Source: Crocinitomicaceae bacterium
GTDB taxonomy: Bacteria; Bacteroidota; Bacteroidia; Flavobacteriales_D; Crocinitomicaceae
NCBI GenBank assembly: GCA_016719925.1
Contig: JADJYC010000003.1
Span: 372,001 to 436,000 of the forward strand
Length of the DNA stretch: 64,000 nt
Direction: 5' to 3'
Shown: piece after piece, positions 16,634 through 27,327 of the stretch
Numbering within the stretch: position 1 is the stretch's first letter
How the letters are laid out: each line of letters starts with the position of its first letter
Notes under the pieces: model-generated
Database searches by the model: none
The model's input: the letters and a program-made list of their open reading frames with translations, nothing else
What the model was told of the DNA's origin: nothing
Translations under genes and position numbers: made by a program

Positions 16634-17473
16634 ATGGAAGAAGACAGAAAAAAGTTCAGCGGAGACAGACGCGAATATAAACAGTGGAAAAAAGACGGAC
16701 GCAGTTACAGTGGCAGAAGGGATCGCAAACGGGAAGATGAACCGGATATTATTTACGGTGTCCGTGCAGTTATTGAAGCGGTAAGAGCTGAAAGACCCAT
16801 TAACCGTATTTTCATTCAGCGGGGAATGCAGAAAGAACTTTTTAAAGAATTAAAAGAAGAACTTGCCAATAAAAAATATGCCCTGCAATTTGTTCCGGTT
16901 GAAAAACTAGACCGCATGACGCAGCAAAATCATCAGGGTGTTGTTGCGCAGGTTTCTCCTTTAGAATATCAAAATATAGAACACATTGTTAACCGCATTT
17001 TTGAGCGCGGTGAAATTGCCAATATTTTAATTCTGGACAGGCTGACTGACGTGCGTAATTTTGGTGCAATAGCCAGAACCGCTGAATGTACAGGTGTACA
17101 GGCCATTGTCATACCTGACAAGGATAGCGTTTCTGTAACATCAGATGCAATCAAAACTTCTGCCGGTGCTCTAAATAAAATTCCGGTTTGTAAAGTACAG
17201 GACCTTTCAGCTGTAATTCATTTTTTAAAAGAAAGCGGTATTCAGGTTGTCGCTGCCACTGAAAAAACAGAAAATCTGGTTTACAACGTGGATATGACTT
17301 TGCCAACAGCAATCATTCTGGGATCAGAAGAAGATGGTGTTTCACTCAGACTGTTAACAGATGCGGATATCAAGGCAAAAATTCCAATGACAGGTTCAAT
17401 TTCTTCGCTGAATGTTGCCGTTTCTGCTGGTATCATGTTGTATGAACTGGTTCGTCAGCGTCTCAATGAATAA
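16634..17473 (+). CDS. rlmB: 23S rRNA 2'-O-ribose methyltransferase, SpoU/TrmH family (RlmB-like)
   Basis: 279 residues. The first 35 form a very basic, probably disordered extension. Residues 38-110 are the SpoU substrate-binding domain (DIIYGVRAVIEAV). The SPOUT catalytic domain follows, with motif 1 DRLTDVRNFGAIARTAE, motif 2 ILGSEEDGVS and motif 3 IPMTGSISSLNVAVSAGIMLYE, which form the AdoMet knot. RlmB methylates G2251 of 23S rRNA in E. coli; the exact target here is inferred from family. It is followed immediately by the membrane glycosyltransferase gene. Confidence 0.88.
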   Translation: MEEDRKKFSGDRREYKQWKKDGRSYSGRRDRKREDEPDIIYGVRAVIEAVRAERPINRIFIQRGMQKELFKELKEELANKKYALQFVPVEKLDRMTQQNHQGVVAQVSPLEYQNIEHIVNRIFERGEIANILILDRLTDVRNFGAIARTAECTGVQAIVIPDKDSVSVTSDAIKTSAGALNKIPVCKVQDLSAVIHFLKESGIQVVAATEKTENLVYNVDMTLPTAIILGSEEDGVSLRLLTDADIKAKIPMTGSISSLNVAVSAGIMLYELVRQRLNE

Positions 17474-19392
17474 ATGCAGCTGATCAGAAAAAATATTGAT
17501 TTAATTCTGATTATTATTGCCGGATTTGTTCTCCGGATTTCAATTGCAGTAACCCATTCTTACACCAATGATGAATTAAGTGCCATCAACCGGTTACGTT
17601 ATGATAATTTTTCTGATTTGATTGATCAGGGGGTTAAGCTGGGTGATATGCATCCGGCCGGTGTTCAGGTCTTTGAAAAAATCTGGTCGTCTGTTTTTGG
17701 AACTTCTGAATTTGCTTTGAGATTACCTTTTGTACTTTTTGGAACCGCCTCAATCTGCATGATTTTTCTTTTAGGTTTGAAATGGTTCAACCGGCAAACC
17801 GGAATTTATGCCGCTATTTTTTTAAGTTTTCTGTTCTTTCCTGTATTGCAATCTGAACTCGCCCGCCCCTATTCTCCCGGTCTTTTGATAGCATTACTGA
17901 CAGCCTGGTTTTACCATAAAGTGCTTTTCTGTGAGGTAAAAAAAATGAGCAACAGTTTATTACTGGGTTTGTGTTTTGCTGCCGGCATGTACACGCATTA
18001 TTTTCTGTTTCTGCAATTGATTTTCATTGGAATATCCGGTTTGATTTTTTTGAGAAAAGACAATTACAAACTTTATATACTTGCTGCGTTTACCGGCGTA
18101 GTTTTATATCTGCCACATCTGGGCATAACGCTGCATCATCTGAATGTGGGTGGTTTGGGCTGGCTTGGAAAACAAGACAGTACATTTCTTTTTTCATACA
18201 TTTTTGACGTATTAAATAATTCATGGCTCATACTTATAGTAATTTTTGCAGGTGCTTTAATTTCCGTATTTTTTGTCAGGACATCTTATGAAAAATCAAA
18301 CCGGTATTATTGGATATGTCTTGGCTGGTTTTTTGAATTTATCTGATGGGGCATATCTGGTCACTTGTTTCAACACCTGTACTCAAAGCTCCTGTACTTC
18401 TTTTTTCAGTTCCGTTTTTATTCCTTTTACTGGCCTATCACTTTGCAAGAATTCCGTACGTTAAAATTATTACTGCGTGTTTAACCGGTTTGATTTTATT
18501 TTCTACTATTTATGAAAAGAAAATATTTGGAATTCAATTCATGGGATTTAAACATACATCTTCCATGATGCTAAAATGGAACAAACAATATGGTGAAGAA
18601 AACATCTACACTGTTTATAATGTAAATAATCCAAATTATCTGAACTTCTATGCGAATCAAACGGGAGATTCAATTGTAATTGATCAGAGTGTAATTGAAT
18701 TTGGAAGCAGTGAATATATCCGTAAACAAATTAAATCCAGACAAGATCAGTTCTGTATAGTTGGATATTCTGAAAAACTGACTTTACCTCAGGTATTTGA
18801 AATCACACTTGAACAATATCCACAGATAGTAGAATTTTATCAATATGAAAACTCAGCCGTGTTTTTACTGATGAAATCAGACCCGGGCGGACAGGAACCA
18901 AAAAGAGAACTTTTTTCTGCCCTTGATCTTTATGAAAAAGAAACTCCAAGCTGGAATCTGGATCAGGAATATATAAAAGCAGATACCATTGGAAACCGAA
19001 TATATTATGAACTAAATGCAACAAATTTGTACGGTCCGGAATTCAAATTTTTAAAATCTGAATCTGAAAAAATGAATCACTATTATCTGAAATTAAAGAT
19101 ACAGGCATCTTGCGCTGACAGTACGCAATTGACATCCACATTTACAGTTAACAGAAACGGAGTGCCCCTGGAAAATAACGGAGAAGTCTTTTGGCAGGGA
19201 TATGATTTTGAAAATATGCTGATCGATTCTTATGATAGTATTTCAAAAACCGGAACAGCCTATTGGGCATTTGAAATTCCTTCTTTTATAAAGGCGGATG
19301 ATGAAATACAACTTTCACTTTGGAACAGAAACGGATCTCCCGTAAAAATTTATGGCATGGAAATCTGGCTTGTTGAAAATATCTGGAATTAG
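17474..19392 (+). CDS. GT39-like membrane glycosyltransferase (frameshifted)
   Basis: The joined protein is about 639 residues. The N-terminus has a membrane span and then the acidic loop HSYTNDELSAINR, a place where ArnT/PMT-type (GT-C fold) enzymes carry catalytic Asp/Glu. A second loop reads GDMHPAGVQVFEKIW, and about ten more spans follow. The last third is a soluble beta-rich domain. The frame breaks after WFFEFI at 18338-18340 (TTT); adding one T gives FEFYLMGHIWSLVSTPVL. Such enzymes use polyprenyl-phosphate sugars to glycosylate lipids or proteins in the periplasm. No partner genes adjoin. Confidence 0.7.
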
Positions 19393-19576
19393 TATTTAAT
19401 AAAAAAGTTGCGTCTTTTAAAATTCCAGCACTTATAAGACATGAAAATGGAAATTAATAATTTCAAATTTTATGATTTTCAGAGCTTCAGAATTCGATCC
19501 TTATACCACGGAGACAAGGAGAACAAAGAGTTTCACAGAGAAACTCAGAACTATAAAAATTTGTTTTTTGGAATTT

Positions 19577-19606
19577 GCCTGCCTGAATGCATCAAGCAGA
19601 CAGGGG
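19577..19606. repeat. 30-base interrupted palindrome, copy 2 (inverted), in a repeat-bearing gap
   Basis: GCCTGCCTGAATGCATCAAG continuing CAGACAGGGG is the inverted counterpart of 16544-16573 (two mismatches). The same gap (19393-19619) also contains a purine-rich tract at 19505-19550 (CCACGGAGACAAGGAGAAC, then TTTCACAGAGAAACTC) that looks like another dispersed repeat. No gene is seen in the gap. Confidence 0.55.
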
Positions 19607-19619
19607 ATTATAAACTTCC

Positions 19620-20717
19620 TTATTCCACCACAATTTTTCTTGGCTCAAAACCGCTTTCACTTTTTTGAGATGTTTTTTCAGAGGCAGCTTTTATTTTTTC
19701 GCGATATTCTTTAGCAGCTTCTACACCAGTATCGTATTTAGTTTCTGGTTGTTCACCATCCTGAAAAGGTGCTTTTGGAGTCAGACCAAGAATATCAAAA
19801 AGTTCTTTGTCTTCATTGAATGCAGGATTTGGTGTAGTAAGCAATTTATCTCCGGCAAAAATGGAAGATGCACCCGCAAAAAAACAAAGTGCCTGAGCTT
19901 CTTTTGACATTTGAGTTCGACCGGCTGATAATCGTATAATTGATTCAGGAAATAATATTCTGGCCGTTGCAATCATTCTGACCATTTCCCAAACCGGAAC
20001 AGGTTTCTGATCTTCCAGCGGAGTTCCCTCAACAGCAACCAATGCATTAATTGGAATTGATTCAGGTGGTTGTTCCATCATCACGTAGGTCAGGAGCAAA
20101 CCAATGCGGTCTTCAACACTTTCACCCATTCCGATAATTCCTCCTGAACAAACTGAAATTCCCGCTCTCTGAACATGACCTATTGTTTCAATTCGCTCTT
20201 CATATTCACGAGTTGAAATAATGTCTTTATAAAATTCTTTGGATGAATCTAAATTGTGATTGTACGCATATAACCCGGCATTTTTCAATCTCTCAGCTTG
20301 TTTTTCATTCAGCATACCAAGGGTTGCACAAACTTCCATGCCCATGTGATTGATGCCCTGCACCATTTCCACTACCTTGTCAAAATCACGGTTATCTCTC
20401 ACATTTCTCCACGCGGCTCCCATACAAACACGTGATGATCCGTTGACTTTTGCATTTTCAGCCAGCGTTAATACTTCATCAACAGACATCATAGGTTTTA
20501 CTTCCAGCTCAGTATTATATTTTGCTGATTGCGGGCAATAACCACAATCTTCAGAACAGCCTCCTGTTTTGATTGAAATCAGTGAACTCATCTGAACTTC
20601 ATTTGGATTATGAAATTCACGGTGCACGGTTGCTGCCTGATACATTAAATCCATCAGCGGACTGTTGTATAATTTCAGCGCTGCTTCTTTGTTTGCAAAT
20701 GGGCGGTTAATTTTCAT
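19620..20717 (-). CDS. bioB: Biotin synthase
   Basis: Radical SAM enzyme inserting sulfur into dethiobiotin. The 4Fe-4S motif CSEDCGYCPQS and the BioB-specific VCMGAAWRN, YNHNLDSS and SAGRTQMS are present; the last contains the Arg near the 2Fe-2S cluster. I chose ATG 20717, which begins one base after the upstream stop; ATG 20732 would add five residues and overlap that gene. The C-terminal 45 residues after FDILGLTP are a variable charged tail. It acts with bioF and bioD, which are 7 kb away on the other strand. Confidence 0.95.
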   Translation of the reverse strand: MKINRPFANKEAALKLYNSPLMDLMYQAATVHREFHNPNEVQMSSLISIKTGGCSEDCGYCPQSAKYNTELEVKPMMSVDEVLTLAENAKVNGSSRVCMGAAWRNVRDNRDFDKVVEMVQGINHMGMEVCATLGMLNEKQAERLKNAGLYAYNHNLDSSKEFYKDIISTREYEERIETIGHVQRAGISVCSGGIIGMGESVEDRIGLLLTYVMMEQPPESIPINALVAVEGTPLEDQKPVPVWEMVRMIATARILFPESIIRLSAGRTQMSKEAQALCFFAGASSIFAGDKLLTTPNPAFNEDKELFDILGLTPKAPFQDGEQPETKYDTGVEAAKEYREKIKAASEKTSQKSESGFEPRKIVVE

Positions 20718-20718
20718 A

Positions 20719-21576
20719 CTATTCAGTTTCATCTATAATTTCAACCCCGTTAACATAATTGCGAACGTAGTTGATCTGACCTTCCATGGTATAATATGTA
20801 AAGGTACCATTTTCATTTCCGAGTACGTAATTTCCCTCCAATTGTTTTTTTCCATTGGCATAATACCACGTAATTTTCCCATTTTCAAGATCTTCCAGAT
20901 AATTCCCTTCAAAACGTTTTACTCCGTTTTCATGATATGCCACAGCATATCCGTGTAATTTGCCCGATTTATAAACTGAATGATCCATGAGATTTCCGTT
21001 ATTAAAATACAGGAACCATTCACCTTCTTTGAGATTGAAAATGTATTTGCCTTCCGCTTGTTTTTTACCATCTTCATAATAACTGATAAATGGTCCGGTC
21101 AGAGCGCTGTCAGCGTATGTCTGAATTTGTTTTACATTTCCGTTTTCATACCACCAGGTCCAAACACCATCTTCATAATTATCCACATAATTTTCTTCCT
21201 GATTTTTTTTGCCCTGATAAGAATATCGTGTCCATGTGCCTTGTTTAAGATCCATTTCATACTGACCTGTATAGTGAAGATTTCCGTTATTATGATAAAC
21301 AGTTATCGGGCCGTTTACTTTATTTTCTTTCCAATGAGAAACTTCTTCCAGTTGCCCGTTCTCATGATAAAATTTCCATTCTCCTTCTGCCAGGTCGTTC
21401 TTATAACTTCCTTCGGCTTTTAACGAATCATTGTCACGGTAATATTTCCAGTTTCCTTCTCTTTTTTCATCTGCCTTCTCACCAATACCATATCCTCCGC
21501 CAATAACAGCCACACGGTTATCATCTGCACAGCAGACAAGAAAAAATAGGGAAAGTAAAATGAAAAATAATTTCAT
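20719..21576 (-). CDS. MORN-like repeat protein (YwqK-like), exported
   Basis: 285 residues. A signal sequence (MKLFFILLSLFFLVCCADD, possibly a lipoprotein) is followed by about ten repeats of about 23 residues of the pattern GxWxxYxxNGxLxxxGxYxxG, from EGNWKYYRDND to the end. These are the MORN_2 repeats of proteins often labelled YwqK antitoxins. There is no toxin gene next to it, so that label should not be taken as a function. MORN repeats usually bind surfaces or lipids. It lies directly upstream of bioB with almost no gap. Confidence 0.75.
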   Translation of the reverse strand: MKLFFILLSLFFLVCCADDNRVAVIGGGYGIGEKADEKREGNWKYYRDNDSLKAEGSYKNDLAEGEWKFYHENGQLEEVSHWKENKVNGPITVYHNNGNLHYTGQYEMDLKQGTWTRYSYQGKKNQEENYVDNYEDGVWTWWYENGNVKQIQTYADSALTGPFISYYEDGKKQAEGKYIFNLKEGEWFLYFNNGNLMDHSVYKSGKLHGYAVAYHENGVKRFEGNYLEDLENGKITWYYANGKKQLEGNYVLGNENGTFTYYTMEGQINYVRNYVNGVEIIDETE

Positions 21577-21646
21577 GAAAGTAAAGATAAGGAAAACAGA
21601 TCTTCTTTCAGGAATTCAAAACACGATGAAAAGAAACAGGAAAAAA

Positions 21647-22630
21647 TTATTTGTGAAGTTCTTTGCAGATCAGATCTTTCAGTTCCATCAAACCAGTTTG
21701 AGTTACTGCAGAAATAAAGACATACGGAATATCCGGAAGTTTCTTTTCAATATCTTCTTTTAATTCATCATCAATAAGATCTGATTTTGAAATTGCAAGA
21801 ATTCTGGGTTTATCAAGAAGTTCGGGATTATATTCTTTCAATTCTCTCAGCAATATCTGATACTGATCAAAAACTGAATCAACATCTGACTGAACAACAA
21901 AAAGCAAAAGTGAATTCCGCTCAATATGCTTCAGAAACTGTATTCCCAGTCCTTTTCCTAAGTGTGCTCCTTCAATAATTCCAGGAATATCTGCCATGAT
22001 AAAAGAGCGGTAATCACGGTAGGCAACAATTCCCAGATTAGGTGTCAATGTTGTAAAAGGATAATCTGCAATTTCAGGTTTTGCGGCAGTGATCACCGAA
22101 AGCAAAGTGGACTTTCCGGCATTTGGAAATCCAACAAGACCTACATCTGCAAGAACTTTTAATTCAAGAATCACCCACCCTTCAACCGATGGCATTCCCG
22201 GTTGTGCAAAGCGTGGTGCCTGTAACGTTGGTGTTGCAAAAAATTTATTTCCCCTTCCTCCTTTTCCTCCTTCAAACAAAATTATTTCCTGTTTGTCTTC
22301 TGAAATTTCAGCAATTATTTCTTCGGTATCAGCATTGCGCGCTATAGTTCCCACCGGCACATCCAGATAAACATCTTTTCCTTCTGCTCCGGTCTGATTA
22401 TTATTGCTTCCGCCTGTGCCTGCTTCAGCCGCAACGTGTTTTTTATATTTCAACGGAAGTAAGGTCCACATTTGTTTGTTACCGCGCAGAATAATATGTC
22501 CGCCTCTTCCGCCATCTCCTCCGTCAGGCCCTCCTTTAGGAACACCTTTTGCACGAAACATGTGCTGAGATCCCGCACCGCCTTTACCGGAAGCACAATG
22601 AATTTTTACGTAATCAATAAAATTGGACAT
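21647..22630 (-). CDS. obg: Obg-family GTPase
   Basis: 327 residues. The glycine-rich Obg fold covers 1-158 (KGGPDGGDGGRGG, GKGGRGNKFFATPTLQAPRFA). The G domain follows with G1 GFPNAGKSTL, G3 DIPGIIEGAH and G4 SKSDL. There is no C-terminal OCT domain, as is common outside Firmicutes and relatives. Obg acts in late 50S ribosome assembly and the stringent response. It is next to adk, and hpt follows on the same strand, which suggests a nucleotide/GTPase operon transcribed hpt-adk-obg. Confidence 0.95.
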   Translation of the reverse strand: MSNFIDYVKIHCASGKGGAGSQHMFRAKGVPKGGPDGGDGGRGGHIILRGNKQMWTLLPLKYKKHVAAEAGTGGSNNNQTGAEGKDVYLDVPVGTIARNADTEEIIAEISEDKQEIILFEGGKGGRGNKFFATPTLQAPRFAQPGMPSVEGWVILELKVLADVGLVGFPNAGKSTLLSVITAAKPEIADYPFTTLTPNLGIVAYRDYRSFIMADIPGIIEGAHLGKGLGIQFLKHIERNSLLLFVVQSDVDSVFDQYQILLRELKEYNPELLDKPRILAISKSDLIDDELKEDIEKKLPDIPYVFISAVTQTGLMELKDLICKELHK

Positions 22631-22653
22631 GATTTCTGAATTGAGTGAACGAT

Positions 22654-23232
22654 TTATCTGATCACTGCATCTATTTCTGCAAATAAACGGTCGGTGATCT
22701 GGTCAATAGAACCTATTCCGTCAATCTGAATGTATTTGTTCTGCGCCTTGTAAAATTCTTTTACAGGTGCTGTTTCATTTTTGTAAACATCAATGCGGTT
22801 CTGAATTACTTTCGGATCCGCATCATCTGCACGGCCGCTTACCTCTGCTCTTTTCAAAAGACGCTGACGAAGTTCTTCCTCCTCCACATCCAGTGCAAGC
22901 ATCATTCCTATAGATGTACCTTTTTCAGAAAGTATTTCATCCAATGCTTTTGCCTGAGGCTGCGTTCTTGGAAAGCCGTCAAAAATAAATCCTTCCGCTT
23001 CAGGATGTTTTTCTACCTCAGAAATGAGAAGTTTAATGGTTACTTCATCCGGCACAAGTTGCCCTTTATCCATGAAACTTTTAGCCAGTTTACCCAGCTC
23101 TGTTTCGTTTTTAATATTGTAACGGAAAACATCTCCGGTTGAAAGATGGAAAAGGTTGTATTTTTTCACCAGACGTTCAGCCTGTGTTCCTTTGCCTGCT
23201 CCCGGAGGCCCGAATAGTACAATATTAATCAC
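22654..23232 (-). CDS. adk: Adenylate kinase
   Basis: 192 residues with P-loop FGPPGAGKGTQAERL, the AMP-binding STGDVFR, the motif FDGFPRTQPQA and LLKRAEVSGRADD. The lid is the short form without zinc cysteines. It interconverts ATP+AMP and 2 ADP. It sits four bases after the hpt stop and 23 bases before obg. Confidence 0.96.
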   Translation of the reverse strand: MINIVLFGPPGAGKGTQAERLVKKYNLFHLSTGDVFRYNIKNETELGKLAKSFMDKGQLVPDEVTIKLLISEVEKHPEAEGFIFDGFPRTQPQAKALDEILSEKGTSIGMMLALDVEEEELRQRLLKRAEVSGRADDADPKVIQNRIDVYKNETAPVKEFYKAQNKYIQIDGIGSIDQITDRLFAEIDAVIR

Positions 23233-23236
23233 CCTG

Positions 23237-23770
23237 TTATTCTTCTAATTGATAAATGGCTTTGAGATTCCGGCCTGATTCATTGTAATCCAAACCGTAT
23301 CCTACTACAAATTTATTCGGAATCTCCATACCCACAAAATGCAACGGGTACTTTTTCTTAAAAACATCCGGTTTCAGCAATAAAGTAGCAATGGAAATAC
23401 TTGCTGTATCATGGGTTTTAAGTACTTCCATGAGATGGCCGAGCGTAGTACCGGTATCAACGATATCTTCTAGTATAATCACATGCCGGTTGTAAATGTT
23501 ATCTGAAAGACCTATCAGCTCTTTAATTTCACCGCTTGATTGGGTGCCATGATACGATGCCAGTTTCACAAAACTCAGTTCACAATCAATTTCAATTTTT
23601 TTCATCAGGTCAGATGTAAACATGAACGAACCGTTCAGTACCGCCAGAAAAAGTGGTTTTTTATCCTGAAAGTTTTTATTAATCTGATCAGCAATTGAAG
23701 TCACAGCCTTATCAATTTCTGTTTCTGACAGGTAAGGAACGAAATCTTTATCGTGCAGGCGGATTTTCAT
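23237..23770 (-). CDS. hpt: Hypoxanthine phosphoribosyltransferase
   Basis: About 177 residues. The PRPP-binding loop is VILEDIVDTGTTLGHLMEVL, and FLAVLNGSFMFTSDLMKKI and FVVGYGLDYNE complete the type I phosphoribosyltransferase signature of HPRT. It salvages hypoxanthine or guanine. I use ATG 23770, because the codon nine bases upstream is TTG and no leader is needed. Confidence 0.92.
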   Translation of the reverse strand: MKIRLHDKDFVPYLSETEIDKAVTSIADQINKNFQDKKPLFLAVLNGSFMFTSDLMKKIEIDCELSFVKLASYHGTQSSGEIKELIGLSDNIYNRHVIILEDIVDTGTTLGHLMEVLKTHDTASISIATLLLKPDVFKKKYPLHFVGMEIPNKFVVGYGLDYNESGRNLKAIYQLEE

Positions 23771-23858
23771 TGGAATCAAAGATACGATTTAAAAAATTGT
23801 CTGCGCCTGGAGGATTATCCAATCAATATTCATTGATTTTCATATATTTACATTCGTC

Positions 23859-24260
23859 ATGGAAAAATTCTCAGCAGGAATAGTTGAAAAAATCGGACCG
23901 GTTATGAAACTTACCTATCTGAAAGATCAGACGGTGACTTTAGACGACATGATTGAAATTACGGCAATAAGAGAAAAACTCTTTGGAGAAAATAATTATT
24001 GTACGCTGATTGATCTGACAAAAGATTATTTGTCACTGACTCCTGAAGCAAAACAATATGCCGCAGAAAATCCAACCATCAAAAAACTGCGCATTGCTGA
24101 AGTGCTTATGGTGAAAAATTTTGCACAGAAACTTGGTGTATTTACCTATGTCAAAATTTTCAGATCAAATGACAATGTCAAAGTTTTGACGGATGAAAAA
24201 GACGCATTGGAATGGCTAAATCAGCAATACGAAATTTATTTCAAGAAAGAGGCAGTTTAA
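23859..24260 (+). CDS. Small STAS/SpoIIAA-like protein of unknown function
   Basis: 133 residues, no signal peptide or membrane span. The order of strands and helices (YCTLIDLTKDYLSLTPEAKQYAAE, then RIAEVLMVKNFAQKLGV, then a short strand and EKDALEWL) resembles small SpoIIAA/STAS-like proteins found singly in Bacteroidota. It is divergent from hpt. No partner or catalytic residues are seen, so no function is given. Confidence 0.55.
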   Translation: MEKFSAGIVEKIGPVMKLTYLKDQTVTLDDMIEITAIREKLFGENNYCTLIDLTKDYLSLTPEAKQYAAENPTIKKLRIAEVLMVKNFAQKLGVFTYVKIFRSNDNVKVLTDEKDALEWLNQQYEIYFKKEAV

Positions 24261-24436
24261 ATTTCGTTATAAAATTTTACCCTTTTCATTCCGGCAAAAT
24301 TGTCTTAAACTCTATTCAATTCACGCGATTTTGACATAAGATTTTGCATTTCTACGTCATAATTTCAGTAAAACTTCACAAAACCTTTCTTGGAATTAGT
24401 TTTGAGCGAATAAATCCGATTGATTAAATCACCCTT

Positions 24437-27045
24437 ATGAACATCGAAAAACTAACAACCAAATCGCAGGAAGTTTTGCATAAAGCTCAACTGATTGCTG
24501 AAGGAAACGGACATCAAGCTATTGAACCGGGACATCTTTTAAAAGGAATTCTGGAAATAGACAATAACGTGGTTCCGTTTCTTTTGAAAGAATTAAATAT
24601 CAATGACAAAATTGTTACCAAAACAGTAGACAGTATTGTATCATCATATCCAAAAGTTTCAGGCGGACAATTGCATTTTTCAAATCACGCCAACAAAGTA
24701 ATGGCTGATGCATTTAAACTGATGGAATCTTTCAAAGATGAATTTCTTTCCATTGAAATTATGTTCCTGGCCATGGTGGATGTGAGTGATTCAGTTGGGA
24801 AATTTTTAAAAGATTCAGGAATTACAAAAGACAAATTAAAAGCGGCTATTATGAAATTACAAAACGGGAATAACGTGGATTCTAAAAGTTCAGAAGACAC
24901 GTATCAGGCACTGGAAAATATGCAAAAGATTTAAACGGACTTGCAAAATCAGGTAAGCTTGATCCGGTCATTGGCCGTGATGAAGAAATCAGAAGAGTAC
25001 TTCAGATTTTGACAAGAAGAACTAAAAATAATCCGATTCTGATTGGAGAACCCGGTGTTGGTAAAACAGCAATAGCAGAAGGTATCGCGCACCGGATTGT
25101 AAACGGAGACGTACCTGAAAATCTGAAATCAAGAAAAGTTTTTTCACTTGACATGGGAGCATTGGTTGCTGGTGCAAAATACAAAGGTGAGTTTGAAGAA
25201 AGATTAAAATCTGTTGTCAAAGAAGTGATCGCTTCTGACGGTGAAATTATTCTTTTCATAGATGAGATTCACACATTAATTGGTGCCGGCGGAGGAGAAG
25301 GTGCCATGGATGCAGCCAATATTTTAAAACCTGCTCTTGCACGTGGTGAATTAAGAGCTGTAGGTGCAACAACCTTAAATGAATATCAGAAATATTTTGA
25401 AAAAGACAAAGCATTAGTCAGACGATTTCAAACTGTATTGATAGATGAACCAACTTCTGACGATGCGATTTCAATTCTCAGAGGTATTAAAGATAAATAC
25501 GAAGCGCACCATAAAGTATTAATCAAAGACGCCGCAATTATTTCTGCAGTAGAACTTTCTCAGCGATATATTACTGAACGCTTTTTACCCGATAAAGCAA
25601 TTGACTTAATTGATGAAGCGGCTTCCAAACTACGGATGGAGATGAATTCCAAACCGGAAGAACTGGATGAGATTGACCGCAGAATCATGCAGCTGGAAAT
25701 TGAACGTGAAGCAATCAAACGTGAAAAAGATCAGAAAAAATTAGAGCATCTTCAGCACGAACTTTCTGAACTGAATGAAAGAAGAACAGGATTGATGGCC
25801 AAATGGCAGGCAGAAAAATCAGTGGTAGAAAATATTCAGAAAACAAGTGAAGAAATTGAAAATCTCAAATTAAAGGCGGATCAGGCAGAACGTGACGGAG
25901 ATTATGGAAAAGTTGCGGAAATCAGATATGGATTAATCAAAACCAAAGAAGAAGATCTGGCAAAATTCAAAAAAGAACTGGCAGAAATGCAAACTGATTC
26001 CAAAATGATCAAGGAAGAAGTGGATGCGGAAGAAATTGCAGAAGTAGTTTCCAAATGGACCGGAATTCCGGTTTCAAAAATGATAGAAAGTGAGCGGTCA
26101 AAATTATTGAAGTTAGAACAGGAATTAGGAAACCGGGTAGTTGGTCAGCAAGATGCCATTGAAGCGGTTTCAGATGCCGTGAGAAGAAGTCGCGCCGGAT
26201 TGCAGGACATGAAAAAACCAATTGGTTCATTCATCTTTTTGGGAACCACCGGAGTCGGAAAAACAGAATTGGCTAAAGCACTTGCGGAATATTTGTTCAA
26301 CGATGAAAATGCAATGACACGTATTGACATGAGTGAATATCAGGAGAAACATTCGGTGAGCAGATTGGTTGGAGCACCTCCGGGATACGTAGGTTACGAT
26401 GAAGGCGGACAATTAACCGAAGCAGTCAGAAGAAGACCTTATTCCATTGTATTGCTGGATGAAATTGAAAAAGCGCATCCGGATGTATTCAATATTCTTC
26501 TTCAGGTTTTGGATGATGGAAGATTGACAGACAACAAAGGACGCACGGTGAATTTCAAAAACACAATTATCATCATGACGTCAAATATGGGTGCTCATAT
26601 CATTCAGGAAAATTTTGAAAAACTGACTGACAAGAACAAAGAAAAAATTGTTGAGGATACTAAAAAACAGGTTTTTGAATTACTGAAAAAATCAATCCGT
26701 CCTGAATTTTTAAACCGGATAGATGAGACTATTATGTTCCAGCCGCTGAGCAGAAAAGATGTGCTGCAAATTGTCAAAATTCAATTTGGTATGCTGAAAA
26801 AACGATTGCATGAAACAGACATTGAAATTGATGCAACAGACGAAGCTTTGGAATGGCTGGCGCTTGAAGGATATGATCCGCAGTTTGGTGCAAGACCAGT
26901 AAAAAGGGTTATGCAGCGTGATTTGCTGAATCAGTTATCCAAATCTATTCTTGCAGGAACAGTCGTCCCAGGAAATAAAATTTTGCTGGATTTGAAAGAT
27001 GGAAAGCTGGTATTTGAAAATTCACAAACACCCGTTCAATCCTAA
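24437..27045 (+). CDS. clpB: ClpB disaggregase (frameshifted)
   Basis: The joined protein is about 869 residues, the normal length. An N domain (KLTTKSQEVLHKAQLIAEGNG) is followed by AAA-1 with Walker A GEPGVGKTAIAEG, Walker B IILFIDEIHTLIGAG, the coiled-coil M domain (about residues 405-520), and AAA-2 with Walker A GTTGVGKTELAKA, the motif GAPPGYVGYDEGGQLTE and the C-terminal D2 small domain. The frame changes at A4 24915-24918; one more A gives YQALEKYAKDLNGLAKSGKLDPV. A break in ClpB is unlikely, so a missing base is assumed. ClpB frees aggregated proteins with DnaK. A terminator follows. Confidence 0.92.
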
Positions 27046-27064
27046 ACAGATATTTTTTTCAAGG

Positions 27065-27096
27065 ATAGTCCCGCCAACCACGGGACTATTTTTTTT
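27065..27096 (+). terminator. Rho-independent terminator after clpB
   Basis: A perfect 9-bp stem ATAGTCCCG/CGGGACTAT with a 7-base loop is followed by eight T residues. It starts 19 bases after the clpB stop. Confidence 0.9.
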
Positions 27097-27125
27097 GGCA
27101 TGATTTTTTGATTATGCCCCAGTGT

Positions 27126-27180
27126 CATACCGTCCGTATGGGGACATAACCGGTGTCGAGCGAAGCCGAGGACCGGTTAT
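27126..27180. repeat. Intergenic inverted repeats
   Basis: Two neighbouring palindromes: CATAC/GTATG (27126-27140) and a perfect 9-bp stem ATAACCGGT/ACCGGTTAT (27146-27180) with a 17-base loop GTCGAGCGAAGCCGAGG. The loop motif is of the same kind as that in the 16.1-16.4 kb tract. No T-run follows, so it does not look like a terminator. Confidence 0.5.
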
Positions 27181-27327
27181 TAACAATTGTTGAAAATTAT
27201 AAACCCGCGTGAAATCAGGCTGAAATTGAATTTCGGCTATTTTCATGCTCCATTTTAAAAATGTAAAAACCCGGTTGTTGTCTTTAACCCATTAATCAGA
27301 CAATAACTCAAGTAAAACAAAAGCAAG

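Noticed and set aside
20719..21576. Calling the MORN-repeat protein an antitoxin
   Set aside because: There is no toxin partner; the label comes only from loose family naming.
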